Origin: Comamonas odontotermitis
GTDB lineage: Bacteria > Pseudomonadota > Gammaproteobacteria > Burkholderiales > Burkholderiaceae_C
Direction of reading: 5' to 3'
Length of the DNA stretch: 64,000 nucleotides
NCBI RefSeq assembly: GCF_020080045.1
Contig: NZ_CP083451.1
Coordinates: 2,777,001-2,841,000 of the forward strand
Part shown: positions 1 to 8,892 of the stretch, one piece after another
Layout of the letters: each line of letters opens with the position of its first letter
Numbering within the stretch: the stretch's first letter is position 1
Notes under the pieces: model-generated
What the model saw: only the letters and a program-made list of their open reading frames with translations
Database searches by the model: none
Told to the model about the DNA's origin: nothing
Position numbers and translations under genes: made by a program

Positions 1-162
1 ACTGTGAGGGTGGTGCAGGTATTGAAACAGGTGTCGGCATGGTGCCTCCAGTGAAATGGGTTAAAGAAATAGACAAAGAAACAGGCAAGGAAAGACCCAT
101 ACAGGGGACTGCCTTCCTTCTCCAGTCCCCTCCCTCAAAATCTCGAAAGCCCAAAGCACAAA

Positions 163-185
163 GCCCTCACTGCAGTGGTGAGGGC
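163..185 (-). terminator. Hairpin downstream of the DUF932 gene
   Basis: An 8-base stem (GCCCTCAC pairing with GTGAGGGC) around a short palindromic loop lies about 95 bases past the stop of the leftward DUF932 gene. Read leftward it is followed by a weak T-rich stretch, so it may be the transcription end of that gene. The remainder of 1-278 shows no convincing gene. Confidence 0.4.
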
Positions 186-278
186 CTATGCCGTTGAAAC
201 GCTTTAAATGAGAACGAAAGGGGCAGAGGAAGAAGACCGAGGGCCGAAGGGCGAAGGACGCGCCGCAAGCCCGTGGAT

Positions 279-1275
279 TCAAGCCACCAGTTGCAAGGCA
301 TGCTCCAGTGCCCGCTGCTTGACCGCAGCCCCCACACCGAACCAGGCACTATCCAGTCGGTTGTCCTGGCTGCGGGCCCGGCGTTCGTGGTCCACGTACT
401 CGGTGATGGAACAGAGCAAGCCCCAGGCCGTGCCCTGGGCTGCGGACAAGGTGGCACCGCGCCCATGGCCGTCAAAGAGCATCTGCGCCTTCTGCAAGGC
501 CCGCTCATTGGTCAAACCTGTGGACTGCCCTGCTCCGCCGATACCGGGTTTGTCCGATGTGCACAGCACCTTCAGGAAGAAGTTCATGGCCTCGTGGCTC
601 TTGACCTTGCGTTCTGCCAGGGTGCGCATCTGGTACATGAAGGAATCCCATTGGCCGACGGCAATGCCCAATTGGCGCTTGACGGCCTGGGCATCGAAAC
701 GGGTGGAGTGGGAGACCTTCACGGCATTGGTTGCTCCCTGCAGGGCAATCGCCAGGGTGTTGTTGCAAACTACCCGCACGGTGGTGGGCATGGCGACCGT
801 GGCCAGGGTGCCATCACAGGATGGTTGCCAAGAGCAGGTAACCGTTGACGACGTCATCGCCCTTGAGGGCCGCTGATTTGCCAGTCCGGGCCAAGGCCCA
901 GAACTTGCGACCTGCCTTGAGCACACCGGCCGTCTCGAGCTCATAACCCGCGACCTCCGTAAGATCCCGGTAGAACTCCAGCACATCCCGTGGCTGCACC
1001 ACCTGGTAGCGGTTGCTGACGACCGACAGCAGTGCCTTGGTGTCACTGCGGTAGAGCACCTTCTGGTCCGGGAACTCCATGGGCTCGGCATACATGGCAG
1101 AAGACGCTTCCGAGCTGTCAGCCGCCAGATAGCGCACGGGCGTTTCGAGGATCTGCCACTGCATGCCTGCGGCCTGCGCCCAGACATCGAGGGACTGTTT
1201 GCGAGGCAGATTGTTGCCCAGTTGGTGCCAGGGGGTCTGACCTGCATAGGCCATGGTTTCAACGAGATGGGACAT
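279..1275 (-). pseudogene. DUF932 (phage/plasmid-like, TIGR03299-type) protein, frameshifted
   Basis: The N-terminal part (start ATG at 1275, beginning MSHLVETMAYAGQTPWHQLG) and the C-terminal part lie in different frames. The first frame stops just after NGYLLLAT; the second resumes directly with SCDGTLATVAMPTTVRV, which is how this family normally continues. Removing one base near 821-822 rejoins them into about 331 residues, the usual family length. DUF932 proteins are common on plasmids, phages and integrative elements and have no settled function. The break may be a real one-base insertion or a sequencing or assembly error. The gene is followed upstream by a small zinc-ribbon gene on the same strand, with a 15-base gap. 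Confidence 0.85.
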
Positions 1276-1290
1276 GGTGATCTCCTTGCA

Positions 1291-1614
1291 TCAAGCCTTG
1301 AACGAATTGCCACAGCTTTGGCACTCGTAGTTGTCCAGATAGGTCTCGTCGATCTGCTCGCCGATACGACCACCGACTTCGTGACCCACGGTGCCGCCGA
1401 GCACACCACCGATGATGGCGCCGAGCAGGGAACCGAGGACGCCACCTACGGGGCCAGCAACGAACCCAACAGATGCACCGGTCGTGGCGCCTTGCATGGC
1501 GCCGGCAATGCCCGTGGCCGTACCAGCGGCAGAGCCAACACGCTGGCCCAGTTCCTTGGCGACGCCCTTGGCGCGCACATTCAGAGAGTGGCAATGGGGA
1601 CATTGGATAGACAT
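1291..1614 (-). CDS. Zinc-ribbon protein with a glycine-zipper membrane segment
   Basis: This 107-residue protein has a CPHC motif at residues 5-8 and a CQSCG motif near the C-terminus. Together they could form one split zinc ribbon. Between them lies a long Gly/Ala-rich region (about residues 25-85) with repeated GxxxG spacing typical of glycine-zipper proteins, likely to insert in or associate with membrane. It lies 15 bases upstream of the DUF932 gene on the same strand, so the two are probably co-transcribed. I infer a plasmid or ICE accessory role from the neighbour; the molecular function is not known. Confidence 0.75.
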   Translation of the reverse strand: MSIQCPHCHSLNVRAKGVAKELGQRVGSAAGTATGIAGAMQGATTGASVGFVAGPVGGVLGSLLGAIIGGVLGGTVGHEVGGRIGEQIDETYLDNYECQSCGNSFKA

Positions 1615-2017
1615 AGAAACTCCTGACGTAAAGAAAAGCGCCCCGGGCTCGAAAGCCAGGGGCGCTGAATAGATGGAAGATAGACGAAATCAATGCGAAA
1701 AAGCTCGCTTCGCAGCAAACCGCTACCGCATCACGTCAGGGATATATGACTGAAAAGATTTGGGATCGTAAGGATGAGCTACCGCTTCAGGCTGATCTGC
1801 GTAATTCGCGCCCAGGTTTCTGAGCGACAGCAATCACCAGCACCAGCCGTTGGGTGCGCTGCTTCATCCTCAAGACCGGTCGCCCGATTGCGTGGATCGT
1901 CGTGCCTCTAGACGAAGGACCGCTTCCGCGTGCCCCGACAGGCTTGTGTCGACCCATAGCAGACACTTGGGTTATAAAAAGACTTCAATCTATACTGATA
2001 AAAAATCGGGAGAGAAA
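1615..2017. other. Intergenic region between divergent genes
   Basis: About 400 bases separate the leftward zinc-ribbon gene from the rightward secreted-protein gene. A 25-codon reading frame starts at the ATG near 1747 (MTEKIWDRKDE...), but nothing supports it as a gene. The last 60 bases before 2018 turn AT-rich and probably hold the promoter of the secreted-protein gene. No clear repeat or RNA was seen. Confidence 0.4.
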
Positions 2018-3601
2018 ATGCAAATCTCAAGTGGAATTCGTTTTTTACGCTCCGCTATCGTAGTCTCGTTAGCAGTTTTTTCTTGCACCGCCAGTTGGGC
2101 AGCTCGCGACTTCACTCCACAAGCTGGCACCTGGGTCGTCTCCGAAGAGCTGGACGGCAAACCCGGTCGCGGCCTGGCCATTGATGTGCAAGGCAATACC
2201 CTCTTCATGCAAGTGTTTGGCTACGAGAAGAATGGCGATGCGACGTTCTACACCGCAACGGGTCAGATGAAGGGCAACACTGTCACGGCGCCGTTGATGC
2301 AGTACCAAGGCGGGCGCAGCTTTGGTGGAGACGCACGGGATGCTGTGGAACTAGGATCGCCGGGCAACGTGACGGTGAGTTTTGCCAACGGACTGCAGGG
2401 TACGGTGCAGTTTCCGGGAGAGGGGCCTGTAGCAATGGAGCGATTCATTGCAATGAGCGAACAGTTCGTGGTTGGTGAGTTATCCCCTCGAAAGGTAGGA
2501 CGTCAGCTGAAATTGGTTGGCTTGGACGAGGCCGGGCAACCGGCAATTGCCTGGGATGCCATGTTAGGACGTGAGAATTTGGGTCTGTTCCAGATAACCG
2601 GAAAACCCAGTAGCCGGCGATTGGAATGCTCAGAACTCCCCCAACTGGAGGCCTACATCTGCCAAGGGCAAGAGCCTGAGGACGGAAGCGCCTGGGTTGC
2701 TTCGGCACAACTGCGTGTTGTAGGCATTGATATACAAGGCCAGATCGAGATGCGTGAAGGTGAAACCAGCCGCCGCTATGCGTTGATAGGTATGGGAATC
2801 TCCGCCGGGGGAGCTGGCATACCGGAATGCCTTCAATACCAGCAGATCTATGTGCAAACCGGGCCACGATACTGCAGCGGCCCTCCGGTTATTACGCCGT
2901 CCAACGGCACCTGGATCATCACAGATGAGCTGTCGGGTAAACCAGGGCGCGGTATAGCCGTGGATGTGCAGAACGGCCTGGCAATTGCCCAGGTCTTTAA
3001 TTACCTGGCTGATGGTCGCTCTAGCTTCCACATGGGTAGTAACGACTATGCAGGCATTACCACTACGATGGCGCTTACTCGGTATGCGGATGGCCGCTAT
3101 TTTGGTGGGCCACAGCGCTCGGCTCGAGCGGTAGAGCCAGTGGGTGAAATGCAATTGCAGTTTGCCGAACTCAATCAGCAGCGCCTGGATGCAAACCGCG
3201 TGGCTGGCACGGTGCAGCTCCCTGGGGAGCTGCCCCAACGCATGCAGCGCCTAGCGCTGGAGCCCGAGACCAGTAGCCACCAAGGCTTGCTAGGCCAATG
3301 GATGCTGCTTTTTTTAGGCCCGGATCACACCAAACCATCATGGCAGGAAACCCGCTTCATTACGCTAAGCCGCGATCTTGGGGATGCGGCGGCCAGTGAA
3401 GACGGCTCAGTGCAATGCAAACGCCAATCTCTGGAAGGGCACTGGCTTCAGGGAGTAGTCTGTGAATGGTGGCGGAACGACCGCTCCGAGTTGTGGAAGA
3501 GCAGCTTCGCGCAGCAAACCAATAACCGTAGCGCAAGCGCCATGCAGATCCGCGACCGCCACGGCAATCTACTGGGCTTGGGCGACATCCCCCTAGATTG
3601 A
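2018..3601 (+). CDS. Secreted protein with two related beta-rich domains
   Basis: The ATG at 2018 is preferred over the more upstream in-frame start: it follows a GGGAGAG ribosome site and begins a clear Sec signal peptide (MQISSGIRFLRSA..., hydrophobic core, cleavage near SWA-AR). The 527-residue product holds two copies of one domain. Both open with a GTW(V/I)xxxEL(D/S)GKPGRG(L/I)A(I/V)DVQ motif (about residues 35-50 and 300-315) followed by a YxxGR(S/Y)FGG motif and a (T)VQ(F/L)PGE motif. It should be exported and could be periplasmic or surface-bound. There is no IPTL-CTERM tail, unlike the secreted proteins further right. I do not recognise a characterised family. Confidence 0.8.
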   Translation: MQISSGIRFLRSAIVVSLAVFSCTASWAARDFTPQAGTWVVSEELDGKPGRGLAIDVQGNTLFMQVFGYEKNGDATFYTATGQMKGNTVTAPLMQYQGGRSFGGDARDAVELGSPGNVTVSFANGLQGTVQFPGEGPVAMERFIAMSEQFVVGELSPRKVGRQLKLVGLDEAGQPAIAWDAMLGRENLGLFQITGKPSSRRLECSELPQLEAYICQGQEPEDGSAWVASAQLRVVGIDIQGQIEMREGETSRRYALIGMGISAGGAGIPECLQYQQIYVQTGPRYCSGPPVITPSNGTWIITDELSGKPGRGIAVDVQNGLAIAQVFNYLADGRSSFHMGSNDYAGITTTMALTRYADGRYFGGPQRSARAVEPVGEMQLQFAELNQQRLDANRVAGTVQLPGELPQRMQRLALEPETSSHQGLLGQWMLLFLGPDHTKPSWQETRFITLSRDLGDAAASEDGSVQCKRQSLEGHWLQGVVCEWWRNDRSELWKSSFAQQTNNRSASAMQIRDRHGNLLGLGDIPLD

Positions 3602-3712
3602 GACTTAAGACAGCTCTTGGCCGGGAGCGTGAGCGAAGCCGGGTGCCAGACAGCAGCCTGTCGTGTCCTGCAGCCACAGCGCTCGGGCCGGGGCTGCAGG
3701 ACCTTCACTATG

Positions 3713-4069
3713 TCAGATTTCCGTCTGCTCGGAGATCTCAAGGGCCTCATCTACCTCAATGCCGAGATACCTCACGGTCGATTCCAGCTTGGAGTGTCCC
3801 AGGAGCAGTTGCACGGCACGCAGGTTTTTGGTGCGCCGATAGATCAGCGTCGCCTTGGTCCTTCGTATCGAGTGCGTCCCATAGTCGGCGCGGTCCAGAC
3901 CGAGTTCATCGACCCAGTGGCCGAGGATCCGTGCGTATTGCCGCGTACCAAGGTGTGGTGAGCCGTGAAGCCGACTCGGGAAGAGGAAGTCTACCATCGG
4001 TCCCGCACAGCGGTCGGCGACAAGTACCTTGTGGTGCCGCCAGTCCTTTACCGAGATCTTTGAGTCCAA
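3713..4069 (-). pseudogene. Tyrosine recombinase, C-terminal fragment
   Basis: The roughly 118 residues contain the conserved C-terminal part of a phage/integron-type tyrosine recombinase: the FLFPSR segment, a THSIRRT motif (the H-x-x-R catalytic pair), LLLGHSK (the second His) and the downstream RYLG, whose Tyr is the likely nucleophile. The N-terminal half, including the first catalytic Arg, is missing. The fragment ends against an IS3-type transposase on the opposite strand at about 4040-4070. It is therefore an inactivated integrase remnant, consistent with past island or plasmid integration. Confidence 0.8.
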
Positions 4070-4769
4070 CCACCGCTGCTACGGCTACCGCAGGCTGCAA
4101 GCCTCTGTGGCCAGAGAGCAAGGCCCGATCTCCGAGAAAGTGGTGCAGCGGCTGATGAAGCAAGAGAATCTGGTCGTCGCAAAGCCTAAGCGGCGCAGGT
4201 TCGCGTCCTACCTCGGCGAGATCAGCCCGGCACCAGATAACATCATCAACCGTGACTTCCAGGCGGCCACCCCAAATGAAAAGTGGCTCACGGACATTAC
4301 AGAATTCCAGATTCCAGCAGGCAAGGTGTACCTGTCACCCATCATCGATTGCTTCGACGGCATGGTGGTGAGCTGGACCATTGGAACGAGCCCGGACGCA
4401 GAGCTGGTCAACTCAATGCTGGATGCAGCTATTGAGACAGAGGCAGACACAACCGATCGTCCAGTGGTCCACTCTGATCGTGGTGGCCACTACCGTTGGC
4501 CAGGCTGGCTCTCTAGGATGAGCGAGGCGAACCTCACCCGCTCGATGTCTCGCAAGGCCTGCTCTCCTGACAACGCGGCTTGCGAAGGCTTCTTCGGCCG
4601 CCTCAAGAACGAGTTGTTCTATCCTCGGGACTGGAAGGGCACGACCATCGAGCAGTTCATTGAGGTGGTCGACTCGTACATCCGCTGGTACAACGAGAAG
4701 CGGATCAAGATATCCCTTGGCTCTCTCAGCCCTGTTGAATACCGGGCGAGCCTTGGACTTGCGGCGTAA
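4041..4769 (+). pseudogene. IS3-family transposase (OrfB), 5'-truncated
   Basis: The reading frame from about 4041 to 4769 matches the C-terminal two thirds of an IS3-family OrfB. It shows HRCYGYRRL, then the integrase core with WLTDITEF (first Asp), IDCFDGMVVSW (which precedes the second Asp region), VHSDRGGHY and the NAACEGFFGRLKNE catalytic Glu, ending in the usual IRWYNEKRIK segment. The N-terminal HTH_21 part and OrfA are absent, cut at the junction with the recombinase fragment on the opposite strand. The element can no longer move on its own. Confidence 0.85.
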
Positions 4770-4800
4770 ACCAGTCCAAGTTTTTATCCGCATCCCCACT

Positions 4801-4826
4801 GGGTCATTTCTGTGTGGAAATCAACA
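4801..4826. repeat. 26-base motif shared with 25910-25935
   Basis: The motif GGGTCA-N-TT-N-TGTGGAAATCAACA occurs here, just past the IS3 remnant, and again at 25910-25935 in the same orientation with few differences. It could be the end of an insertion sequence whose body is lost. No other copy was noticed in the window. Confidence 0.5.
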
Positions 4827-4932
4827 GTCTGTTCCTCGTTTCAAGCACCTGGATCGTCTTGGCAGACAGGCCAGTCAAAAGTTAATGACCAGCGCTTGCA
4901 TTGACGGGAAGTCCCTGTAATGCAACAAAGCC
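4825..4932 (-). repeat. Partial third copy (C) of the IS110-associated non-coding module
   Basis: Read on the minus strand, this stretch begins GGGCTTTGTTGCATTACAGG and carries the ACGAGGAACAGACTG segment. Both are also found in the modules at 17348-17623 and 25102-25369. Only the outer roughly 108 bases are present, and the part that would lie next to the transposase gene is missing. It sits between the IS3 remnant and the P450 gene. The remaining bases up to 4973 show no feature. Confidence 0.7.
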
Positions 4933-4973
4933 CTCCCTCTCTATTGATGAAATAGTGAATAATTTTTCTCAAT

Positions 4974-6248
4974 TCATTTTCTGACAGACGAGGTAATACG
5001 ATGGCCTCCCTTCCTCCGCATTTGGCCTACCCATTCACACTCTATAGGTAGATTCTCGGACAATCCGAAATGCAATTCAGCGATCAGAAAACTCAATATG
5101 GTCGTCAATTCCAGCAGGGCAAAGCTCCGCCCCCCACATACTCTCGCGCCCCATGTGAAACTAGAGTTGATGCCGGTTCCCATTCCCACGCCCTCGCGCG
5201 CTGCAGCATCGATATCCGGAACCCACGGATCCGGTCGTGCCATCGCCTTACGGTTCACTCCGATGAGGGAGACGATCACGACATCGCGCGCATGCACGTC
5301 GATGTTTGATAGGCGGTCATCAGCCTTCGCCACGCGGGTCACGAAGGGCAACGGCGAATGCAAGCGCAGCAATTCAGAGATAAAGGCCTTCAAGTCCTGA
5401 TCGGCAAGGATTGCCCTGCAACGCTCAGTACCATCAGGCAAGGACGTATGGATGGCTCGCTGCCCCGTGTGCAGACGCTCCTGCAATTCAGGGTAGCTCG
5501 CCAGCAAATGCAACGCCCAACCAGTGGAGTTCGAAGCAGTGTCGGCCCCGGCGACGAAAAGTGTCGTCATTTCCTTTTCAAACCGGAAGTCATACCCTGG
5601 CACTGCCTCGGCCGCCAGCATCCTGCGCATCATGGCGCTGTCGTAGGCATTTCCGTCGCGCAGGCATTGCATGCTGCCAAAAACCTGCCGACGTGATTCG
5701 AGGATCTGTCGGATATGGTCCTTGGTGTGTGCATCCTGGCCTTGCCCGCGATGGATGCAGGTGTACTTGGATGCAAGCTCGATCAATCGCGAAGGGCCAT
5801 CATGCGCTATGGGTATTTTGTCGAGCTCCACGTCCAGGAACATCTCGGTGAAAATGGACAAGATACAGTGATGAATCACATCCTCATCCAGTAGAGGCAC
5901 CTTGGTGTTGGCCGCAAGAAGGCCGGCCATTCGCCGCGTCTGCTTGGCGCTGATCGCGTAACCTCGGTCATGGTCGTATCGACTGAACGAGGGCTGCGAC
6001 AGCTCTGAACGAAAGCGCCACTGATCTCCATCCTCGGTCAACCGCGACTGTCCTCCCACCTGGGCAAACCATTGCAGATTCTTAGGATAATTGGCGAGGC
6101 GCTTGCGCAGCACGATATCAGCATCGTCGAGGTCCTGCACGACTACTACCCGGAGACCGTCATGGATCACCTCGGCGTTCCGGCCGGGCTCCTCACGCGC
6201 CAATTCGTACATACGGGCCCAGAAATCATCGGAAAACGGCTGGCTCAT
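4974..6248 (-). CDS. Cytochrome P450
   Basis: This 424-residue soluble bacterial-type P450 shows all hallmark motifs: an I-helix GADTAS (oxygen activation) near residue 234, the K-helix ELLR (ExxR) near 293, and the heme loop FTWGARVCGG (FxxGxRxCxG, with Cys as heme ligand) near 365. There is no membrane anchor or fused reductase, so it needs external redox partners, none of which are visible nearby. It is the last gene of a leftward block with an acyl carrier protein (30-base gap) and a fatty acyl-AMP ligase upstream. I therefore infer that it oxidises a carrier-bound or released fatty acyl chain, as known for P450s that work on acyl-carrier substrates. Confidence 0.93.
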   Translation of the reverse strand: MSQPFSDDFWARMYELAREEPGRNAEVIHDGLRVVVVQDLDDADIVLRKRLANYPKNLQWFAQVGGQSRLTEDGDQWRFRSELSQPSFSRYDHDRGYAISAKQTRRMAGLLAANTKVPLLDEDVIHHCILSIFTEMFLDVELDKIPIAHDGPSRLIELASKYTCIHRGQGQDAHTKDHIRQILESRRQVFGSMQCLRDGNAYDSAMMRRMLAAEAVPGYDFRFEKEMTTLFVAGADTASNSTGWALHLLASYPELQERLHTGQRAIHTSLPDGTERCRAILADQDLKAFISELLRLHSPLPFVTRVAKADDRLSNIDVHARDVVIVSLIGVNRKAMARPDPWVPDIDAAAREGVGMGTGINSSFTWGARVCGGRSFALLELTTILSFLIAELHFGLSENLPIECEWVGQMRRKGGHRITSSVRK

Positions 6249-6278
6249 GGGTAGCGCCTACTCCTGTCATTCCATCGC

Positions 6279-6503
6279 TCACAGCAACTTTGCAAGGTCA
6301 CCCACCGTCCGGAGATCGAACATGTGCATGGGTTCGATAAGCTTTCCAGTCTCGGTTTCGATAGCGACAATGATCATCTCAAACGACAGACTGTCGATGT
6401 TTTTTAGCTGTGCTATTTCGCTATCCACATGGATGTCGCTCTGTGGAATCAGCAGGGTTTCTGCAATCAGCCGACGGGTGATTTCTAAGGAATCTTGGCT
6501 CAT
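6279..6503 (-). CDS. Acyl carrier protein
   Basis: The 74-residue size and the N-I-D-S-L-S-F motif (residues about 36-42) identify an acyl carrier protein. The Ser of DSL is the phosphopantetheine attachment site. It lies 12 bases downstream of the fatty acyl-AMP ligase and 30 bases upstream of the P450, on the same strand. The natural reading is a dedicated carrier loaded by that ligase. It is not the housekeeping AcpP, which would lie among fab genes. Confidence 0.9.
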   Translation of the reverse strand: MSQDSLEITRRLIAETLLIPQSDIHVDSEIAQLKNIDSLSFEMIIVAIETETGKLIEPMHMFDLRTVGDLAKLL

Positions 6504-6515
6504 AGTTCGTAATCT

Positions 6516-8243
6516 TCAGTGAAACAATGCTGGCAACTTCATAATCGTCCCGTTTAAGAATTGTTCGCGCGTAGCAGCTCGGGCTTTTTTCCCAGACGAG
6601 GTCCGCTCAATACTGCCATTGGTGACCACATGCACTACAGGAATAGCACCCAACAAACTTGCAGCCCTCGAAGCGATGGCCTCATGCGCATTTTGCTGAG
6701 CAGATTGGCGCACGGCCTTCTCGTGCACCAGCAGAAACAGGTCTGATTCCGGCGGTGCCTCCTGATCCTGGAACAACAAAATATCGTCCACCTGTGAGTT
6801 AAGAATCTCCGCAACGGCCTGCTCGACGTCCTGTGGCCAGACGTTCCTACCTCGCACGATCATGACGTCCTTGCGGCGGCCAGTGATGAACAAGTCTCCA
6901 TCTACGCTGAGAAAACCTACATCACCCGTGGCAACTCCATCGGCGGGCTCCACGAGTTGCAGATGGCCCTGCTCGAAGGTGCCAGACATCTGTGCAGAGC
7001 CGCGGACCACGACATCACCCATGGCGCCGTGAGGAAGCGACTCACCATGTGCATCTCGCACCAACACTTCCCAGCTAGGCAGGGGCTTGCCGCAATTGAC
7101 GAATTCCCGAGCTACATCGCCCTTCCCAGCCTCTGCATATGTCACCAGGCCCGCATAGTCCACAAGGAAATGTCTGTGTGCCTGAGCCCACGGAAGATCG
7201 CACACAGTTACGGCGAGAGTCGCTTCCGCGAGTCCGTAGCTGGGCCTGAACGCATCGGAATGAAAGCCTGCTTTGGCATACCGGAGAGCAAAGGCCTGCA
7301 ATTGAGACGGGATGATCCGGTCCCCCCCGACTCCAGCAACGCGTAAGAACTGCAAATTGAGGGAAGCATCATCCTCGACGGCAGAGCGACTGGCCGCGAG
7401 CGCGTATCCGAAAGCGGGGGCATAGGTGATGGTGCTGGCCCGGCGCCCCATCAGTCGCGGCCAAAGATATGGCCTGCGCACGAAAGCTGACGGGGCAAGG
7501 TAATCCACACAGACCTGAGCGCATAGTGGTGCCAGCAGCATGCCAACCAGCCCCATGTCGTGATAGAAAGGCAACCACGAGAATGCCCGGTCGGATGTGT
7601 GCAACTGCATGCCGGCACGCAGAATGTCGTCAATATTTATCATCAACGCACGATGGGAAATAGCGATTCCCTTGGGTTGCGCCGTAGATCCCGAGGAAAA
7701 CTGCACGTAAGCAATGTCACGTGGAGACGGCGCTACAGATGGAAATTCATATATCTGATCAGTGAGCCCCTCAATGGCTTCAATTGCCGCCTCATACGCT
7801 AGACATGGAAAGAGTGTCTGCAGGGCATCCATCTTCAACAATGCAAGCATCGACTGAGGTGCCATCAAAAGCGACATGCCAGCCGCATCCAGCATACCCT
7901 GCAGCACCCGTTGGTAGCGCGCGTTGCCTTGCAGCGCAAATGGCAAAGGGAGCGGGCACGGTATCCAGCCCAGAAGCTGACAGGCCAAGAAATGCGCTAT
8001 GAAGTCCGGTCCAGTCTGTGCAATGAGACCAATCCTCGCACCCGCCGGCAAGGGCTTGCTGCGCCGCAAATATTCTGCCAACTGCCGGGCCATCTGCCAT
8101 AGCCGTGCATAGCTAAGGAACACATGCTGCTGACCGACTCCATCGAAGAAAGTCATGCCCCGATCGGGAAAGCATGCCGCGTACGCGGCGGCCTCCTGCA
8201 GGCTTGCGAATCCGCCAATTAGTCGATCAGGCATCGGATGCAT
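6516..8243 (-). CDS. Fatty acyl-AMP ligase (FAAL-type adenylating enzyme)
   Basis: This 575-residue member of the AMP-forming acyl ligase superfamily shows the P-loop-like FSSGSTAQPKG (about residue 185), SWLPFYHDMGLVG typical of FAALs, the TGDVGFL and GRRKDVMIVRGRN hinge motifs, and SSGKKAR near the C-terminus with the catalytic Lys region. FAALs make acyl-adenylate and pass the chain to an ACP rather than to CoA; the ACP gene follows directly. The reading frame is open further upstream, but the ATG at 8243 (or 8234) gives the expected N-terminus and only a short overlap with the GNAT gene. Assignment as FAAL rather than acyl-CoA synthetase rests on motif style and the adjacent ACP. Confidence 0.88.
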   Translation of the reverse strand: MHPMPDRLIGGFASLQEAAAYAACFPDRGMTFFDGVGQQHVFLSYARLWQMARQLAEYLRRSKPLPAGARIGLIAQTGPDFIAHFLACQLLGWIPCPLPLPFALQGNARYQRVLQGMLDAAGMSLLMAPQSMLALLKMDALQTLFPCLAYEAAIEAIEGLTDQIYEFPSVAPSPRDIAYVQFSSGSTAQPKGIAISHRALMINIDDILRAGMQLHTSDRAFSWLPFYHDMGLVGMLLAPLCAQVCVDYLAPSAFVRRPYLWPRLMGRRASTITYAPAFGYALAASRSAVEDDASLNLQFLRVAGVGGDRIIPSQLQAFALRYAKAGFHSDAFRPSYGLAEATLAVTVCDLPWAQAHRHFLVDYAGLVTYAEAGKGDVAREFVNCGKPLPSWEVLVRDAHGESLPHGAMGDVVVRGSAQMSGTFEQGHLQLVEPADGVATGDVGFLSVDGDLFITGRRKDVMIVRGRNVWPQDVEQAVAEILNSQVDDILLFQDQEAPPESDLFLLVHEKAVRQSAQQNAHEAIASRAASLLGAIPVVHVVTNGSIERTSSGKKARAATREQFLNGTIMKLPALFH

Positions 8244-8892
8244 GGCTTGCCGAAGCGATGCCTTCTGGACGCCGAAGCGGGCGTTTAGGCGGACGTAGTG
8301 CTGGATCCTTGAAGCATGCAATGGCGAGCACATCCAGGCGCTTGCCATTCACGCCAAGGCACTCCTGCCGCAAGAGGGCCTCTGGTACGAAGTGCTCGTT
8401 GTTGGCCAAGGCAAAAAGTACCCTGCGGTTGCTAGCCAGCACACGCGCGGAAATCTTCTCGATGTCGGAGCGAGAGAACATCTCGTCGAACAGTGGCTCC
8501 GAGACCTCCCATAATATCTGCCGTGCCATCTGCGTATGAGGCGCCATGCCCATGGTGAGCGTGGCCACGCGGTGCGTGCGATTGACCGAAAAATTGTAGA
8601 ACCCCTGGAGGTTTTGGCTGCGCTTGTCCAGCACACCGATAAAGTAATTGTCCAGATTGTTGAAGCTGGCAACAAAGGCCCTGAGCCCTTCCACGGAAAA
8701 ATGCAGCGCGGGCAGGTTGAGGCCCTGCAGCATCAGCGCGTCGTCGAACCATCGCGCAAATCCGGGCGTCACATCGGCTGCCGTGAGACTGCGCACCACG
8801 AAGTTGCTGGTTTCCACGCGCACCGGACCGCCCTGCAGCGCTTTCTGCACAGGTTGCATGGGTTGCTGCAGTGAGATTGAGAATGCACTCAT
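8227..8892 (-). CDS. GNAT-fold acyltransferase
   Basis: The 221-residue product begins at the ATG at 8892, which overlaps the SapC stop codon as ATGA, a sign of translational coupling. Motifs VRSLTAADVTPGFARWF and the LGMAPHTQ-like strand resemble GNAT N-acyltransferases of the RimJ/RimL type. The C-terminal 20 residues are Arg/Pro-rich. In context it could transfer the acyl group made by the downstream FAAL/ACP pair to an amine on a protein or small molecule, but a plain acetyltransferase cannot be excluded. It overlaps the FAAL start by about 17 bases. Confidence 0.78.
   Translation of the reverse strand: MSAFSISLQQPMQPVQKALQGGPVRVETSNFVVRSLTAADVTPGFARWFDDALMLQGLNLPALHFSVEGLRAFVASFNNLDNYFIGVLDKRSQNLQGFYNFSVNRTHRVATLTMGMAPHTQMARQILWEVSEPLFDEMFSRSDIEKISARVLASNRRVLFALANNEHFVPEALLRQECLGVNGKRLDVLAIACFKDPALRPPKRPLRRPEGIASASHASDA

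Noticed and set aside
1747..1824. 25-codon frame MTEKIWDRKDE
   Set aside because: Very short, with no ribosome site and no supporting context.
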